14,913 nucleotides of DNA from Clostridiaceae bacterium (GCA_018378255.1 JAGZXV010000147.1:1-14913), one strand, 5' to 3'. Positions 6,481-14,643 are shown, counted from the first letter of the stretch. The notes: generated by a model not told the origin, from the letters alone. Numbers and translations are program-made.

Positions 6481-6730
6481 GTAGTTTGTATTATTTTTTT
6501 CATTTTCATCAAAAACGCTTATTTTATCAGGTTTTTAAGGCTTTACGTGGTCATTTTGAGCGGCCGCGCACAAGGAGCTTAAGGAGCAGGCTTCTCTAAG
6601 CTGCCGCCAATTTCCTATACCCTGTTGTAGTAGAATGTCATATTTCTTTAAAATTATTCGTCAGACACTCACGTAATTCACAGCTTCGCCTCTAAGCAGC
6701 TGAAGGGAAAGCGCTTAATCACCCATTGAT
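6481..6730 (-). ncRNA. Non-coding stretch, candidate small RNA or long gap leader
   Basis: No convincing reading frame lies here on either strand, yet a strong minus-strand promoter (6731-6759) points into it. Visible pairing includes a hairpin AGCTTA/TAAGCT with an added GAG/CTC (6576-6602, two-base bulge) and CAGCT/AGCTG (6681-6702). A seven-base long-range match TTACGTG/CACGTAA (6543-6549 with 6670-6676) encloses the first hairpin. No clear terminator hairpin is found before the gap promoter; the weak AAAAAC/GTTTTT pair near 6511-6536 is the nearest thing. I do not recognise a known RNA family. It may be an independent RNA or the leader of a longer gap transcript. Confidence 0.35.
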
Positions 6731-6759
6731 ATTGTACCAGAATCAGGTAATGTTGACAA
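6731..6759 (-). promoter_or_regulatory. Strong minus-strand promoter without an adjacent gene
   Basis: On the minus strand TTGTCA (6754-6759) is followed by exactly 17 nt and TACAAT (6731-6736). The bases TGG just before the -10 form an extended -10 element. Transcription would start near 6724, 55 bp past the end of the URO-D-like gene and about 335 bp before the gap start codon. It is at least as good a promoter as the one directly upstream of gap. Confidence 0.65.
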
Positions 6760-6814
6760 CATCTGATTTGTACAAACTTCCCGTAACTGCAGCAATCGCT
6801 TCCTTATTATATAT

Positions 6815-7831
6815 CTATCCTGATATCTCATCCCATCTGTGAAATACCTCATATACATTTTCAGGTCTGGCTCCCGGACCGAATTCACACTGGGCAATAC
6901 ATCCGCCATTAGAATACAGGGCGCCATATATTTGATCCACAGCCTGCCTTGTCATTCCTTTTTCGGGAGACGGCAGTATATTCTGCCTGTCAATCTCACC
7001 CCAGAATGTAATCTTTCCTTTAAATGGTTTTAAATTCTCAACTCCCATGCAGAAGATCTGTGAGTTTAAGGCATCCACGCCGATCTCAATCAGATCCGGT
7101 ATGATTTTCAATATGTTCCCATCGGAATGCATGAATAATTTTTTACCGTGTCTGTGGGCAATCCCGGCGTATTCTTTATACATGGGCTTAAATAGTTCTC
7201 TCCATATGGAGGGATTGATTAAAAGATTGTTCTGCGCCCCCCAATCGTCCATGATCTGCAGCGCGTCCACATCTGTCTTTGCCCAGATATCCAGCTCATT
7301 GCAGTAATGTTCATGCATCTTTTTCATAAATGAAAGCATGGAATCAGGAGGAAACATGAGATCCATATAAAGATTTTCCGTTCCCCTAATGAACTGCAGG
7401 CGTTCAAACGGTCGGGGAAAGCATCCGCTCAACAGATATTTATCTTTATTCCGGCAGCAGAAACGGTTGACTTCCTCCACATCCAGCGTGAGATTTTCGT
7501 CCGGTATATGGACATTTTCCCAATCTTCCCACTCCTCTTCGCGGACTTGCGGTTCTTTCATCTCGCCTGCAATTCCATCCTGCACATTTTGGAAGGTACA
7601 GCCCCATTCATCCGTATAGGTGCCAACTGCAAATTTATTTCCTCTTTTAATGCTGCTGGTCTCCTTGCAAAGAACAGGCGGGCTCACAATATCATCCGGA
7701 AATGCTCTGGAGATTGCCGCCAATTGCTGGGGATAATTCAACTTTGCCCAGTTCAATATCCACATCTGTCTCGGCACCCGTCCGGTATGGCAAAACTCCA
7801 GTGTGTCGGTTACCAACTGTTTCGATGTCAT
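6815..7831 (-). CDS. URO-D/MtaA-superfamily protein (second copy, operon end)
   Basis: A 338-residue protein of the uroporphyrinogen decarboxylase / methylcobamide methyltransferase fold. Visible family marks are TDEWGC (73-78), DDWGAQ (195-200), FMHSDGNI (233-240), GEID (278-281) and AQCEFGPGARPENV (313-326). In MtaA-type enzymes zinc is held by H-x-C and a distal Cys. Here the site reads His235-Ser-Asp237 with Cys315, so one thiolate would be a carboxylate. Haem synthesis is unlikely, since no haem genes are near and the gene ends a sugar operon. The frame is open 27 codons further upstream, but the start chosen is the ATG at 7829-7831 because AGGGGG (7841-7846) lies nine bases before it and overlaps the GH38 stop. 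Substrate and reaction are unknown. About 20% of residues look shared with the other copy by eye, so it is a distant paralogue. Confidence 0.82.
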   Translation of the reverse strand: MTSKQLVTDTLEFCHTGRVPRQMWILNWAKLNYPQQLAAISRAFPDDIVSPPVLCKETSSIKRGNKFAVGTYTDEWGCTFQNVQDGIAGEMKEPQVREEEWEDWENVHIPDENLTLDVEEVNRFCCRNKDKYLLSGCFPRPFERLQFIRGTENLYMDLMFPPDSMLSFMKKMHEHYCNELDIWAKTDVDALQIMDDWGAQNNLLINPSIWRELFKPMYKEYAGIAHRHGKKLFMHSDGNILKIIPDLIEIGVDALNSQIFCMGVENLKPFKGKITFWGEIDRQNILPSPEKGMTRQAVDQIYGALYSNGGCIAQCEFGPGARPENVYEVFHRWDEISG

Positions 7832-7847
7832 TTTTATTATCCCCCTT

Positions 7848-10358
7848 TTAGTTCTTATACTCATCTTCCAGCATATCGGTCTCTTTCCAGTCCCCGCTGC
7901 CAAAATCCACAATTAATGTCTTCACCTCGAATGCATTCATCATCAGCATGATCGTCTTTTGGCAGCCAATAAGCCTCAATTCGGCCACCTCTGCTTCTTC
8001 AAAGCCATGATAAAGGCGGATCAGGTATTTTTTGGAATAATCGCATCTCTTTATAGCTGTTATCACAGTTGTACTTCCCCTCAGTTCCAGAAGTCTGCCT
8101 GTTTTCTTTCCGTCTCCACTGGGGAAAAATGACATGAGATACGGCGTTTCATGATGTACAGCCGCCTCTCGATCCAGCTTTTTAAGCCGTGCCTGAGACT
8201 TCTCCCCATTGATCCAGAAATTAAAGGTATGAACTCCCTGATCGGTGTGGGGAACATAACCTTCATTATATAAGATATACCGGTCTTCATCCCTGACGAG
8301 ACATCCATATCTGGGAGAACGAACCAGAGACATGCGGATTTCACCGGATTCAAAACTGGAGCCGTAGCATCGGTCATTGATGACAGAAAGCATCCGGCCG
8401 TCACTGTCATCCAAAACTCCGGTCCATTTTTGTGCGACGGCCTCATCACCGTTATCATACAACCTGTCATAACCATACATCACCTGTCCCATATAGCGGG
8501 GATGTTTAAAACATGACGGTATGCTGAGCTTCAGCATTTTATTCTTTTCATTCCAATGGACAATCACTGTCACTTTCAGTTCTATCCCCTTCTTGGGAAG
8601 ATCGTATCTAATGCACAATTTCGAATCATTCCATGCAAAAACTGCCTCCAGAACCACCCTGACTTCCCCGCTCTCTACAATATGGACCGGAGACAGCAGT
8701 TTCCCGTAAACACCGCAGAATCTGGTGGCATCAATATCGGATGTCAGCTGGAACCTGCCGCAGACATTCCGGAATGATTTGACAAAGGTTCCTATTGAAT
8801 GGTCATTATCTTCTATCACAAGAGGTGTAAACGCCCCTTTTTCAAGATAATCCTCCCCATTTACACAGTAACGGTCCAAAAGTCCTGTCCTGGTATTGAC
8901 CTCTACCAGCAATTCTTCCGTCTCAAACCGGTAAATGCCATTATCATAAGGAAATACCGATGGTATTTTCTTTTCCTGTTTTTCTATCCGGCAGTCGAAT
9001 CTGGTGATCTGCATGGGTTCTAAAACCGCTCTGAAAGCCACTTTCCGTCTCCACTGCATTGGCATCTGACACGTTTCCTGCTCAAGCTGGCTGGGTATTT
9101 TAACTCCATCCTGATATACGAACGGCACCGCCATAAAATGTTTTCTGGAAAATTCCTCATTCATATGGAATTCACATTCCCAAATTCCCTCAACCGGATA
9201 GGGATGAGGATTATATGCCATAATGGGGATCTCTCCGTCCTCTGCCTTTATCTGCCCGTTTGCGAGGGCAAAAAATGCCTTAGCTTTCACCCGGGCCAGC
9301 AATTCCAGCCCGTGATCCATTCTGCGCAGAGAATCTTCCATGGCAGGGAAAATCACGGTTCCCGGTATAATATCATGGAACTGGGAAAACAGCAGATCCT
9401 GTTCTGCGTCTTTCATAATTTCTTCAGGATAAGGGCATAAATCCAAAGCCGCGGCATGGGATATCATCTTTTCCGTCACAAACAGTTCACTTTCCAGTTC
9501 TCGGAATCGTTTCTTTATCTCTCCCTGGGTGGTATAACAGCCTGGCGCCCAGGGGTTCAGATCATGGGCGATCTCAGGAAGTCTGTTTTCCTGCCCTTTT
9601 AATTCTGCAAAAAATGCTTCCGGCGTAGAATGTATGATCTGCCGGTCCTGTATGTTATCAATCATGGAATTGATTTCCGTCAAATCAATCCTGGAAGGGC
9701 CTCCCCCATGGTTTCCGATTCCCCAAAGCATCAGTCCTTTCGGAACTTCTCCCCGAACTTCCAGATAGTTTTTAAGCTTTTCTGCCCCTTTTCCAAGTTT
9801 TGAGTTATAAATTGCATAGTGGCGGTGCCCCAAAACCTCAGATCCGTCGTAGCCCTTCCATTTAAAATTGTCATATCCCCATTCATCGATCACTTCCCCC
9901 AGAAATTCCCTGAGGGGGCGGCAGAACAGATATCCTTCATAACCCGTTTTTTTAAGAATCTGAACCAATCCCCGGGAATGGCCGAAAGAATCCACATTGA
10001 CCGCTGCAGTGGGCAGGCAGTCAAATTTCTCTTTAAAATAACGGCGTCCCTGCTCTATCTGGCGGATGATCCCTTCTCCGGAAGGCATGTTGCAGTCAGG
10101 CTGGAGATACCATCCCCCCATAATATGCCACTTCCCAGCCTTTACTAAGGACTGGATGCGTTTAAACAAACTGGGTTCATATTCTTCTACCCATTGATAT
10201 AAAACTGCTTCATTGTGGTTAAACACAAATCCATCATAATTTTCACAAAACTCCGCCGCCACCCTGAATGTGGAAATGGCTTCCGCTGCTCCCTCATCCC
10301 AACGCCACAGCCAGACCGGGTCCAGATGGGCATTGCTGATCAAATGTATTTTCTGCAT
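7848..10358 (-). CDS. GH38 alpha-mannosidase, cytoplasmic
   Basis: An 836-residue glycoside hydrolase family 38 enzyme, a retaining, metal-dependent alpha-mannosidase. The protein opens straight into the catalytic domain with HLDPVWLWRW (11-20), whose His11 and Asp13 are metal ligands. NVDSFGHS (121-128) carries the expected nucleophile Asp123. FHDIIPGT (327-334) supplies His328, another metal ligand. The middle helical segment (about 285-370) and the C-terminal beta domains (about 380-836) follow as in the family. No signal peptide is present, so it acts in the cytosol on an imported substrate. The first residue lies one base after the preceding URO-D gene's stop, with AGGAGG inside that gene, so translation is coupled. 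The linkage and substrate cannot be read from sequence; bacterial relatives cleave various alpha-mannosides. The ABC transporter upstream is the presumed importer. Confidence 0.93.
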   Translation of the reverse strand: MQKIHLISNAHLDPVWLWRWDEGAAEAISTFRVAAEFCENYDGFVFNHNEAVLYQWVEEYEPSLFKRIQSLVKAGKWHIMGGWYLQPDCNMPSGEGIIRQIEQGRRYFKEKFDCLPTAAVNVDSFGHSRGLVQILKKTGYEGYLFCRPLREFLGEVIDEWGYDNFKWKGYDGSEVLGHRHYAIYNSKLGKGAEKLKNYLEVRGEVPKGLMLWGIGNHGGGPSRIDLTEINSMIDNIQDRQIIHSTPEAFFAELKGQENRLPEIAHDLNPWAPGCYTTQGEIKKRFRELESELFVTEKMISHAAALDLCPYPEEIMKDAEQDLLFSQFHDIIPGTVIFPAMEDSLRRMDHGLELLARVKAKAFFALANGQIKAEDGEIPIMAYNPHPYPVEGIWECEFHMNEEFSRKHFMAVPFVYQDGVKIPSQLEQETCQMPMQWRRKVAFRAVLEPMQITRFDCRIEKQEKKIPSVFPYDNGIYRFETEELLVEVNTRTGLLDRYCVNGEDYLEKGAFTPLVIEDNDHSIGTFVKSFRNVCGRFQLTSDIDATRFCGVYGKLLSPVHIVESGEVRVVLEAVFAWNDSKLCIRYDLPKKGIELKVTVIVHWNEKNKMLKLSIPSCFKHPRYMGQVMYGYDRLYDNGDEAVAQKWTGVLDDSDGRMLSVINDRCYGSSFESGEIRMSLVRSPRYGCLVRDEDRYILYNEGYVPHTDQGVHTFNFWINGEKSQARLKKLDREAAVHHETPYLMSFFPSGDGKKTGRLLELRGSTTVITAIKRCDYSKKYLIRLYHGFEEAEVAELRLIGCQKTIMLMMNAFEVKTLIVDFGSGDWKETDMLEDEYKN

Positions 10359-10359
10359 A

Positions 10360-11337
10360 CTATGATTCCTCCTGTTTTATTGGTTGATAAACACCATATG
10401 TGTTCCATAAATCCACGATTAACTCGTATCGTTCCAGCGGCATTCCTGTATAAACGCAGTTCGAGGTAGAAAATATGTATCCTTTCCCATCGGACATCCC
10501 TTGTTTAAGAGAATACAGTGCGGACCTCCTCACCTCTTCTTCTGTTCCTGTCTGCATCAGGCCGCAGTTCACATTTCCCATCAGGCACATCCTGTTTCCA
10601 TATAATTTTTTGATCTGTCCTATATCAATTCCCGCCTGAGGGTCAAGGGAATGAAGGGCATGGGGGCCGGCCTCTGCCAGCTGGTCTATTATGGGCATAA
10701 TATTTCCATCCGTGTGCTTAATGGTATAAAACCCCATTTCCCTGTAAGACCGGATCAGCCGTTTCAGATAGGGTGTCACAAACTCGCCAAACATGTTTGG
10801 ACTTAAAAATGGTCCTGAATTAAAACAATAATCGGAGCAGAGCATGAATCCGTCCAAAAGGCCTGACCGTTCATAGATCTCTGCCTTTTTTAACGCTTCG
10901 TCTACCATGCAATCCGCCTCCTTTTTTAACGCTTCCGGTTCGTCAACCAGCCGGTAAGAAAATTCTTCCAGTTTGTTTCCATCCGGTATCGCAAATGTAG
11001 CATCGCCATGGGTGAGAATCATATAATGTCCTCTGGTCCGCTCCTGTATCACATTTAAAAACTCCAGTTGATCCCTGATATCTGGAAACAGGTAATTTAC
11101 GAATATGGCATCGTATCCGTATTTTTCTGCAATTTCTGCATAGACATCCGCCATGTCCTCCAATGTCAGCTGCTTCTCCCTCAAGCTCATCTGGTTCCAT
11201 TGGGCATAATTCCGATGTTTCGGATGGACCCGGCCCAGGGATTCCATGGTTAAAAACATAGAGATTTCAAAATGCGGCACCTGTCCCCCCACCTTCTCCA
11301 TGTTAAGGGTTTTCATAAGCCGTTCTCTTCCTGTCAT
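10360..11337 (-). CDS. URO-D/MtaA-superfamily protein (first copy)
   Basis: A 325-residue protein of the uroporphyrinogen decarboxylase / MtaA fold. It starts MTGRERLMKTL, the usual N-terminal helix of the family. It has DYCFNSGPFLSP (169-180), IKHTDGNIMP (206-215), LMGNVN (252-257) and TSNCVYTGMPLERY (291-304). The metal-site triad by position is His208-Thr-Asp210 with Cys294, again Asp in place of the Cys found in MtaA, MtbA and CmuA (family knowledge). It is clearly divergent from the second copy at 6815. The start ATG (11335-11337) has AGGAGG (11343-11348) that overlaps the stop of the permease gene. Only one base separates it from the GH38 gene. Tight coupling to a transporter and a mannosidase points to a role in glycan or glycoside use, for example handling a methyl or other one-carbon group, but that is inference. 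No corrinoid protein is encoded nearby. Confidence 0.82.
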   Translation of the reverse strand: MTGRERLMKTLNMEKVGGQVPHFEISMFLTMESLGRVHPKHRNYAQWNQMSLREKQLTLEDMADVYAEIAEKYGYDAIFVNYLFPDIRDQLEFLNVIQERTRGHYMILTHGDATFAIPDGNKLEEFSYRLVDEPEALKKEADCMVDEALKKAEIYERSGLLDGFMLCSDYCFNSGPFLSPNMFGEFVTPYLKRLIRSYREMGFYTIKHTDGNIMPIIDQLAEAGPHALHSLDPQAGIDIGQIKKLYGNRMCLMGNVNCGLMQTGTEEEVRRSALYSLKQGMSDGKGYIFSTSNCVYTGMPLERYELIVDLWNTYGVYQPIKQEES

Positions 11338-11347
11338 ATATTCCTCC

Positions 11348-12190
11348 TCAGCCTTTTACCGATCCTGAAAGACTGTCCACAAACTGCTTCTGTACCAATA
11401 CAAATAAAATAATTGCAGGAATTGAAATTACCACCGCAGTAGCCATAAGCCCGCCCCAATCCGTCTGATTATAGCCTTCATATGCCCTAAGGCCGATGGT
11501 GAGCGTATACATGCTCTTATTGGTAGTAAATGAGAGGGCGATAATAAACTCCTGCCAGATCCTGATAAATGTATAGATCGCCCCCGATATAATCCCCGGG
11601 ACGGATACCGGAAGGATTACCCGGCAGAAACACTGCCAGATATTGCATCCGTCTATCATGGCCGCTTCTCCCAGGTCTGACGGCACATCCACAAAAAAGC
11701 CGGTCAGCAGGATCACAGCAATCGGCACCGAGCTGCCCAGATAGGAAAGTACCAGCGCTTTGTAAGTGTTTAAAATGCCCATTTTTCCACAAATAATATA
11801 CAGAGGTATGATAGCGATCACCACAGGCAGCATCTGCAGGGATACTAACAGGCTGGTCAGAATCCTTGTTCCCTTCAGCTTCAGATAACCTATAGCAAAA
11901 GCGGCCAGGGTCGCTATGATAATTGTCAGTATTACGGTAGCAATCGTTATGATCAGACTGTTTTTCGTATACAGGAGAAGATTGTTTTTTTCAATCGCAT
12001 TGACATAGTTGTTAAGTGTCATATCGGATGTAATAAACCTGGGCGGTGATGTAAAAATATCTTTCTGCGATTTAAAGGATGTCGACAGCATCCAGGAAAA
12101 CGGAAAAATGCAAAAGACAATGATCACTGCCGCATAGAGATACCGGAGCCCTTCAAATATCTTCTTTTTCCACTGATTATTCATTGTCAT
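11348..12190 (-). CDS. Carbohydrate ABC transporter permease, MalG/UgpE-like
   Basis: A 280-residue inner-membrane permease with about six hydrophobic segments: near 17-36, 78-103, 112-133, 147-167, 196-220 and 250-266. The cytoplasmic EAA loop that docks the ATPase is LGEAAMIDGCNIWQCF (173-188), followed by VILPVSVPG. The ending SGSVKG is typical of MalG-type subunits. An ATG 33 bases further upstream exists in frame, but the start chosen is the ATG at 12188-12190. It overlaps the stop of the previous permease as ATGA and has GGAGG seven bases before it. That overlap indicates translational coupling and an equal ratio of the two permeases. It pairs with the MalF-like gene to form the membrane channel. 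The transport ATPase is not encoded here and is presumably shared, as with MsmX-type ATPases. Confidence 0.95.
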   Translation of the reverse strand: MTMNNQWKKKIFEGLRYLYAAVIIVFCIFPFSWMLSTSFKSQKDIFTSPPRFITSDMTLNNYVNAIEKNNLLLYTKNSLIITIATVILTIIIATLAAFAIGYLKLKGTRILTSLLVSLQMLPVVIAIIPLYIICGKMGILNTYKALVLSYLGSSVPIAVILLTGFFVDVPSDLGEAAMIDGCNIWQCFCRVILPVSVPGIISGAIYTFIRIWQEFIIALSFTTNKSMYTLTIGLRAYEGYNQTDWGGLMATAVVISIPAIILFVLVQKQFVDSLSGSVKG

Positions 12191-13095
12191 TGATACTCCT
12201 CCTCTATCGTCTGCAGCCCCCACAGCCTTCTGATTCCTTTCGTCCCCGCTTTTATACCGAATAAAATCACAATCATGGACACCATCATCAGCACAGACAT
12301 CGCTGATGTGATTCCAAAATCATAATTGGCAAATGCTTTTTTCTGTATGTAAACAGGAAAAATGGTGGTTGCTCCCAGTGGCCCGCCGTCTGTCATCGTG
12401 TATATAATTCCAAAAGCATTATAGGACCAGATAAAGATCAGAGTGGCCACCCTTGCCACCACCGGCATAATATATGGAATCGTAATATAGCGGAATATCT
12501 GGAACTTATTGGCCCCGTCCACCAGAGCCGCCTCTTCCCAGTCCAACGGCATTGATTTCTTCTTGGCATATACCATTACCGACATAAATGGAAACGCTCT
12601 CCATACATTTGCTAAAATAACCGCCAGCATTGCCATATCTCCGTCCCTGAACCAGGAAAAATTGGCGTCGATGATGTGAATCTGCATTAAAATGCGGTTC
12701 AGTATGCCGTAATCGGATGCCATCATCCATTTCCAGGTATAACCGGTTACTGTTTCCGGGATTACCCATGGGATGAGAAGAACGGTCTGCAGAATAACTT
12801 TTCCCTTTAAGTCGGAATCCAAAAGCATTCCTACCGATATTCCAAGGGTTAAAATCAAAACCATATTTCCAAGAGTCCAAACCACTGTTTTTCTCAGAAT
12901 CCCCATAAAATCTTCCGAGGTGAATATTCTTATATAATTATCAAAAAATACAAACGGTTTGTCCATTTTAGTCAGTTTGTAGTCTAAAAAGCTGTACCCT
13001 ATATTAGCTAGAAACGGATATGCAACCATTACCAGCAGCACCACCGCCATGGGAGCAAGAAACAGATAGACTGTCTTTTTATTTCCTTTTGCCAT
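12187..13095 (-). CDS. Carbohydrate ABC transporter permease, MalF/UgpA-like
   Basis: A 302-residue integral membrane protein with about six membrane segments: near 9-31, 70-92, 102-122, 155-177, 213-235 and 262-282. The EAA loop is WEEAALVDGANKFQIF (186-201) and then ITIPYIMP, the standard MalF-type docking site. The first segment begins almost at the N-terminus, and there is no large periplasmic domain, as in UgpA/LacF-type subunits. The start ATG (13093-13095) is preceded by a GAGGTGGGG ribosome site. It follows the binding-protein gene after a 106-bp gap that contains a strong terminator hairpin, so it should be expressed below the binding protein. Its stop overlaps the start of the next permease. 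Substrate specificity cannot be read from the permease itself. Confidence 0.95.
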   Translation of the reverse strand: MAKGNKKTVYLFLAPMAVVLLVMVAYPFLANIGYSFLDYKLTKMDKPFVFFDNYIRIFTSEDFMGILRKTVVWTLGNMVLILTLGISVGMLLDSDLKGKVILQTVLLIPWVIPETVTGYTWKWMMASDYGILNRILMQIHIIDANFSWFRDGDMAMLAVILANVWRAFPFMSVMVYAKKKSMPLDWEEAALVDGANKFQIFRYITIPYIMPVVARVATLIFIWSYNAFGIIYTMTDGGPLGATTIFPVYIQKKAFANYDFGITSAMSVLMMVSMIVILFGIKAGTKGIRRLWGLQTIEEEYQ

Positions 13096-13136
13096 AATAT
13101 CTTCCCCACCTCATTTTCCACAGATAGATTGATTTG

Positions 13137-13177
13137 AAAAAGGGCTGCCGCATATCTGATGTTGAATGCGGCAGCCC
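13137..13177 (-). terminator. Intra-operon hairpin terminator after the binding-protein gene
   Basis: GGGCTGCCGCAT (13142-13153) pairs perfectly with ATGCGGCAGCCC (13166-13177): 12 bp, GC-rich, 12-nt loop. On the minus strand it is followed by five Ts (13137-13141). It stands 24 bp after the binding-protein stop and 41 bp before the first permease start. It should both terminate a fraction of transcripts and shield the 3' end of the binding-protein message, giving more binding protein than permease. Confidence 0.88.
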
Positions 13178-13201
13178 CTCCCTTTTACTTTAGAAATCCT
13201 T

Positions 13202-14590
13202 TTACTTTTGGTATCCCTTTTCCTTCAGCAATGCATTGACCCCGTCTTCCGCTTCTTTCGCTGCCTGTTCCGGCGATTTTTCTCCCAGTACGGACGCTAT
13301 GAAGTTATTCCCATAAATATCTACCAGTTCATTGAATTCAGGAATAAAGTTTTTAACCGCGGTCTGAGATGTCTGAAGCTGTTCTTTCAAAATTCCATAT
13401 TCTTCGGTGTTGAACGGAGGGTAATTATAAGCATCCTGAACCGGAGGAAGCCCTGAACAGATCGACGCATTTACTTCCGGGTTTACGATAAATTTGATAA
13501 ATTCCCACGCCGCTTCTTTATTTTGTGATTTCGGTGATACCCCTAACATCCATCCGCCGCTGGTAGAAGCGGTTCCTTCAAGCCCTTCCGGATTGAGTAT
13601 CAGCTGATACTCCGTTCCTGTTTCCTCCACTGTTTTAATAAAGTCTTCCCGGGTTGTCATCCAGGCTCCATATGTATACATTGCGAATTTACCGCTGGCA
13701 AATGCATTGTCAATCATGGCGTTGTCATAGCTTATCATATCATTGGGCATGTATTTTGCCATTTCTGAAGCCCATTTAAAAAAGTCGATCCCTGCTTCTG
13801 AGTTAAGTCTGCAGACATACTGTCCGTCGTCTTCTACTTCGTACAGATGCAGTCCATTGGCGATCAGCCAGTTCCCCTGAATATACACACATGGAAGAGT
13901 TCTTGATATATTCATGGAATAACCAAACTGGTCCGGGGTTCCGTCTCCATTGGTGTCCCTGGTAACTGCTTCAGCAATTTTAAGCATATCCTCTTTTGTC
14001 CTGGGCAGTTCCATTCCTGCTTCATCCAGCATCTTTGTATTGACTGCCAAGACCCTGGTATCCGTCTGGAACGGGAACGCATATATTCCATCCTTATACT
14101 TACATAAATCAGCCATGGCCGGTGTGAATACCTGATCCACATCAAAATTATCCTTCTGAGTAAACTCCGTCATATCAGCCAGAATACCGGCTTCCACCAG
14201 CGCCGGCAAGGTGGAGTTGTTCACCAGAATCACATCGTAATAATCCCCTCCTGCATTGGTTAAAAACAGTTTATTGTCAAGTTCTGTCCATGGAATATAT
14301 TCTCCCTCAATCTCCACATTGGGAGCGATATCGGAAAACTTTGCAAATGTTTCTTCCAGATTGGCAAATTCATGCACCTCAAACTCCGTGGAACTGATCA
14401 TCTTGATCTTTACCTTTTCCGCAGGCGCCTCTGATGACTTTTCCTGCTGCCCGTTCTGAGTTTGGGCCGGCTGCTGGGTCTGCTGCTGTGAAGATGCGGC
14501 CGGCGTCTGTGATTTACCGCAGCCAGCGGTTACGGATATCATTAAGGCAGATGATAGAATCAGCGGTACTACATACTTTTTACATTTCAT
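13202..14590 (-). CDS. Sugar ABC transporter substrate-binding lipoprotein
   Basis: A 462-residue family 1 extracellular solute-binding protein. The signal peptide is Lys-rich, then hydrophobic, ending in the lipobox TAGC with Cys24 as the lipidated residue. Residues about 25-58 are a Gln/Ser/Thr/Ala-rich flexible tether. The binding domain follows with FPFQTDTRVLAVN (172-184), the calcium-like loop DTNGDGTPDQFG (212-223) and, further on, SGKFAMYTYGAWM, all common in oligosaccharide-binding members. It would catch the substrate at the membrane and pass it to the two permeases downstream. The frame is open six codons upstream, but the start chosen is the ATG at 14588-14590 because GGAGG lies seven bases before it and the signal peptide then begins MKCKKY. 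It is first in the operon. The ligand is unknown; the downstream mannosidase points to a mannose-containing glycan or glycoside. Confidence 0.95.
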   Translation of the reverse strand: MKCKKYVVPLILSSALMISVTAGCGKSQTPAASSQQQTQQPAQTQNGQQEKSSEAPAEKVKIKMISSTEFEVHEFANLEETFAKFSDIAPNVEIEGEYIPWTELDNKLFLTNAGGDYYDVILVNNSTLPALVEAGILADMTEFTQKDNFDVDQVFTPAMADLCKYKDGIYAFPFQTDTRVLAVNTKMLDEAGMELPRTKEDMLKIAEAVTRDTNGDGTPDQFGYSMNISRTLPCVYIQGNWLIANGLHLYEVEDDGQYVCRLNSEAGIDFFKWASEMAKYMPNDMISYDNAMIDNAFASGKFAMYTYGAWMTTREDFIKTVEETGTEYQLILNPEGLEGTASTSGGWMLGVSPKSQNKEAAWEFIKFIVNPEVNASICSGLPPVQDAYNYPPFNTEEYGILKEQLQTSQTAVKNFIPEFNELVDIYGNNFIASVLGEKSPEQAAKEAEDGVNALLKEKGYQK

Positions 14591-14615
14591 ACGACTCCCT
14601 CCCGTCATATTGACT

Positions 14616-14629
14616 ATTTTACGGTTTCA
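14616..14629 (-). promoter_or_regulatory. Candidate catabolite-responsive element (cre)
   Basis: On the minus strand TGAAACCGTAAAAT matches the CcpA box consensus TGWAARCGYTWNCW at 11 of 14 positions, with the left half nearly perfect. It lies just downstream of the predicted -10 box, about +8 to +21, where CcpA binding would block elongation. This would fit glucose repression of a sugar operon. The right half is poor, so the call is weak. Confidence 0.3.
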
Positions 14630-14643
14630 TTTTTTATATTTTT

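Noticed and set aside
6555..6572. GCGGCCGC palindrome as a possible regulatory site
   Set aside because: It is a single short GC palindrome without a partner or promoter context; chance cannot be excluded.
6715..6927. 70-residue minus-strand frame overlapping the end of the second URO-D-like gene
   Set aside because: It mostly reads the URO-D-like gene in another frame, and its stop lies past the orphan promoter. There is no domain and no clear ribosome site.
7832..7912. 27-residue upstream extension of the second URO-D-like protein
   Set aside because: It would overlap the mannosidase gene by 65 bp, and a good ribosome site precedes the later ATG.
6815..11337. URO-D-like genes as haem biosynthesis enzymes (hemE)
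   Set aside because: The H-x-D and distal Cys motifs, two divergent copies, and the sugar-operon setting without any haem gene argue against uroporphyrinogen decarboxylase function.
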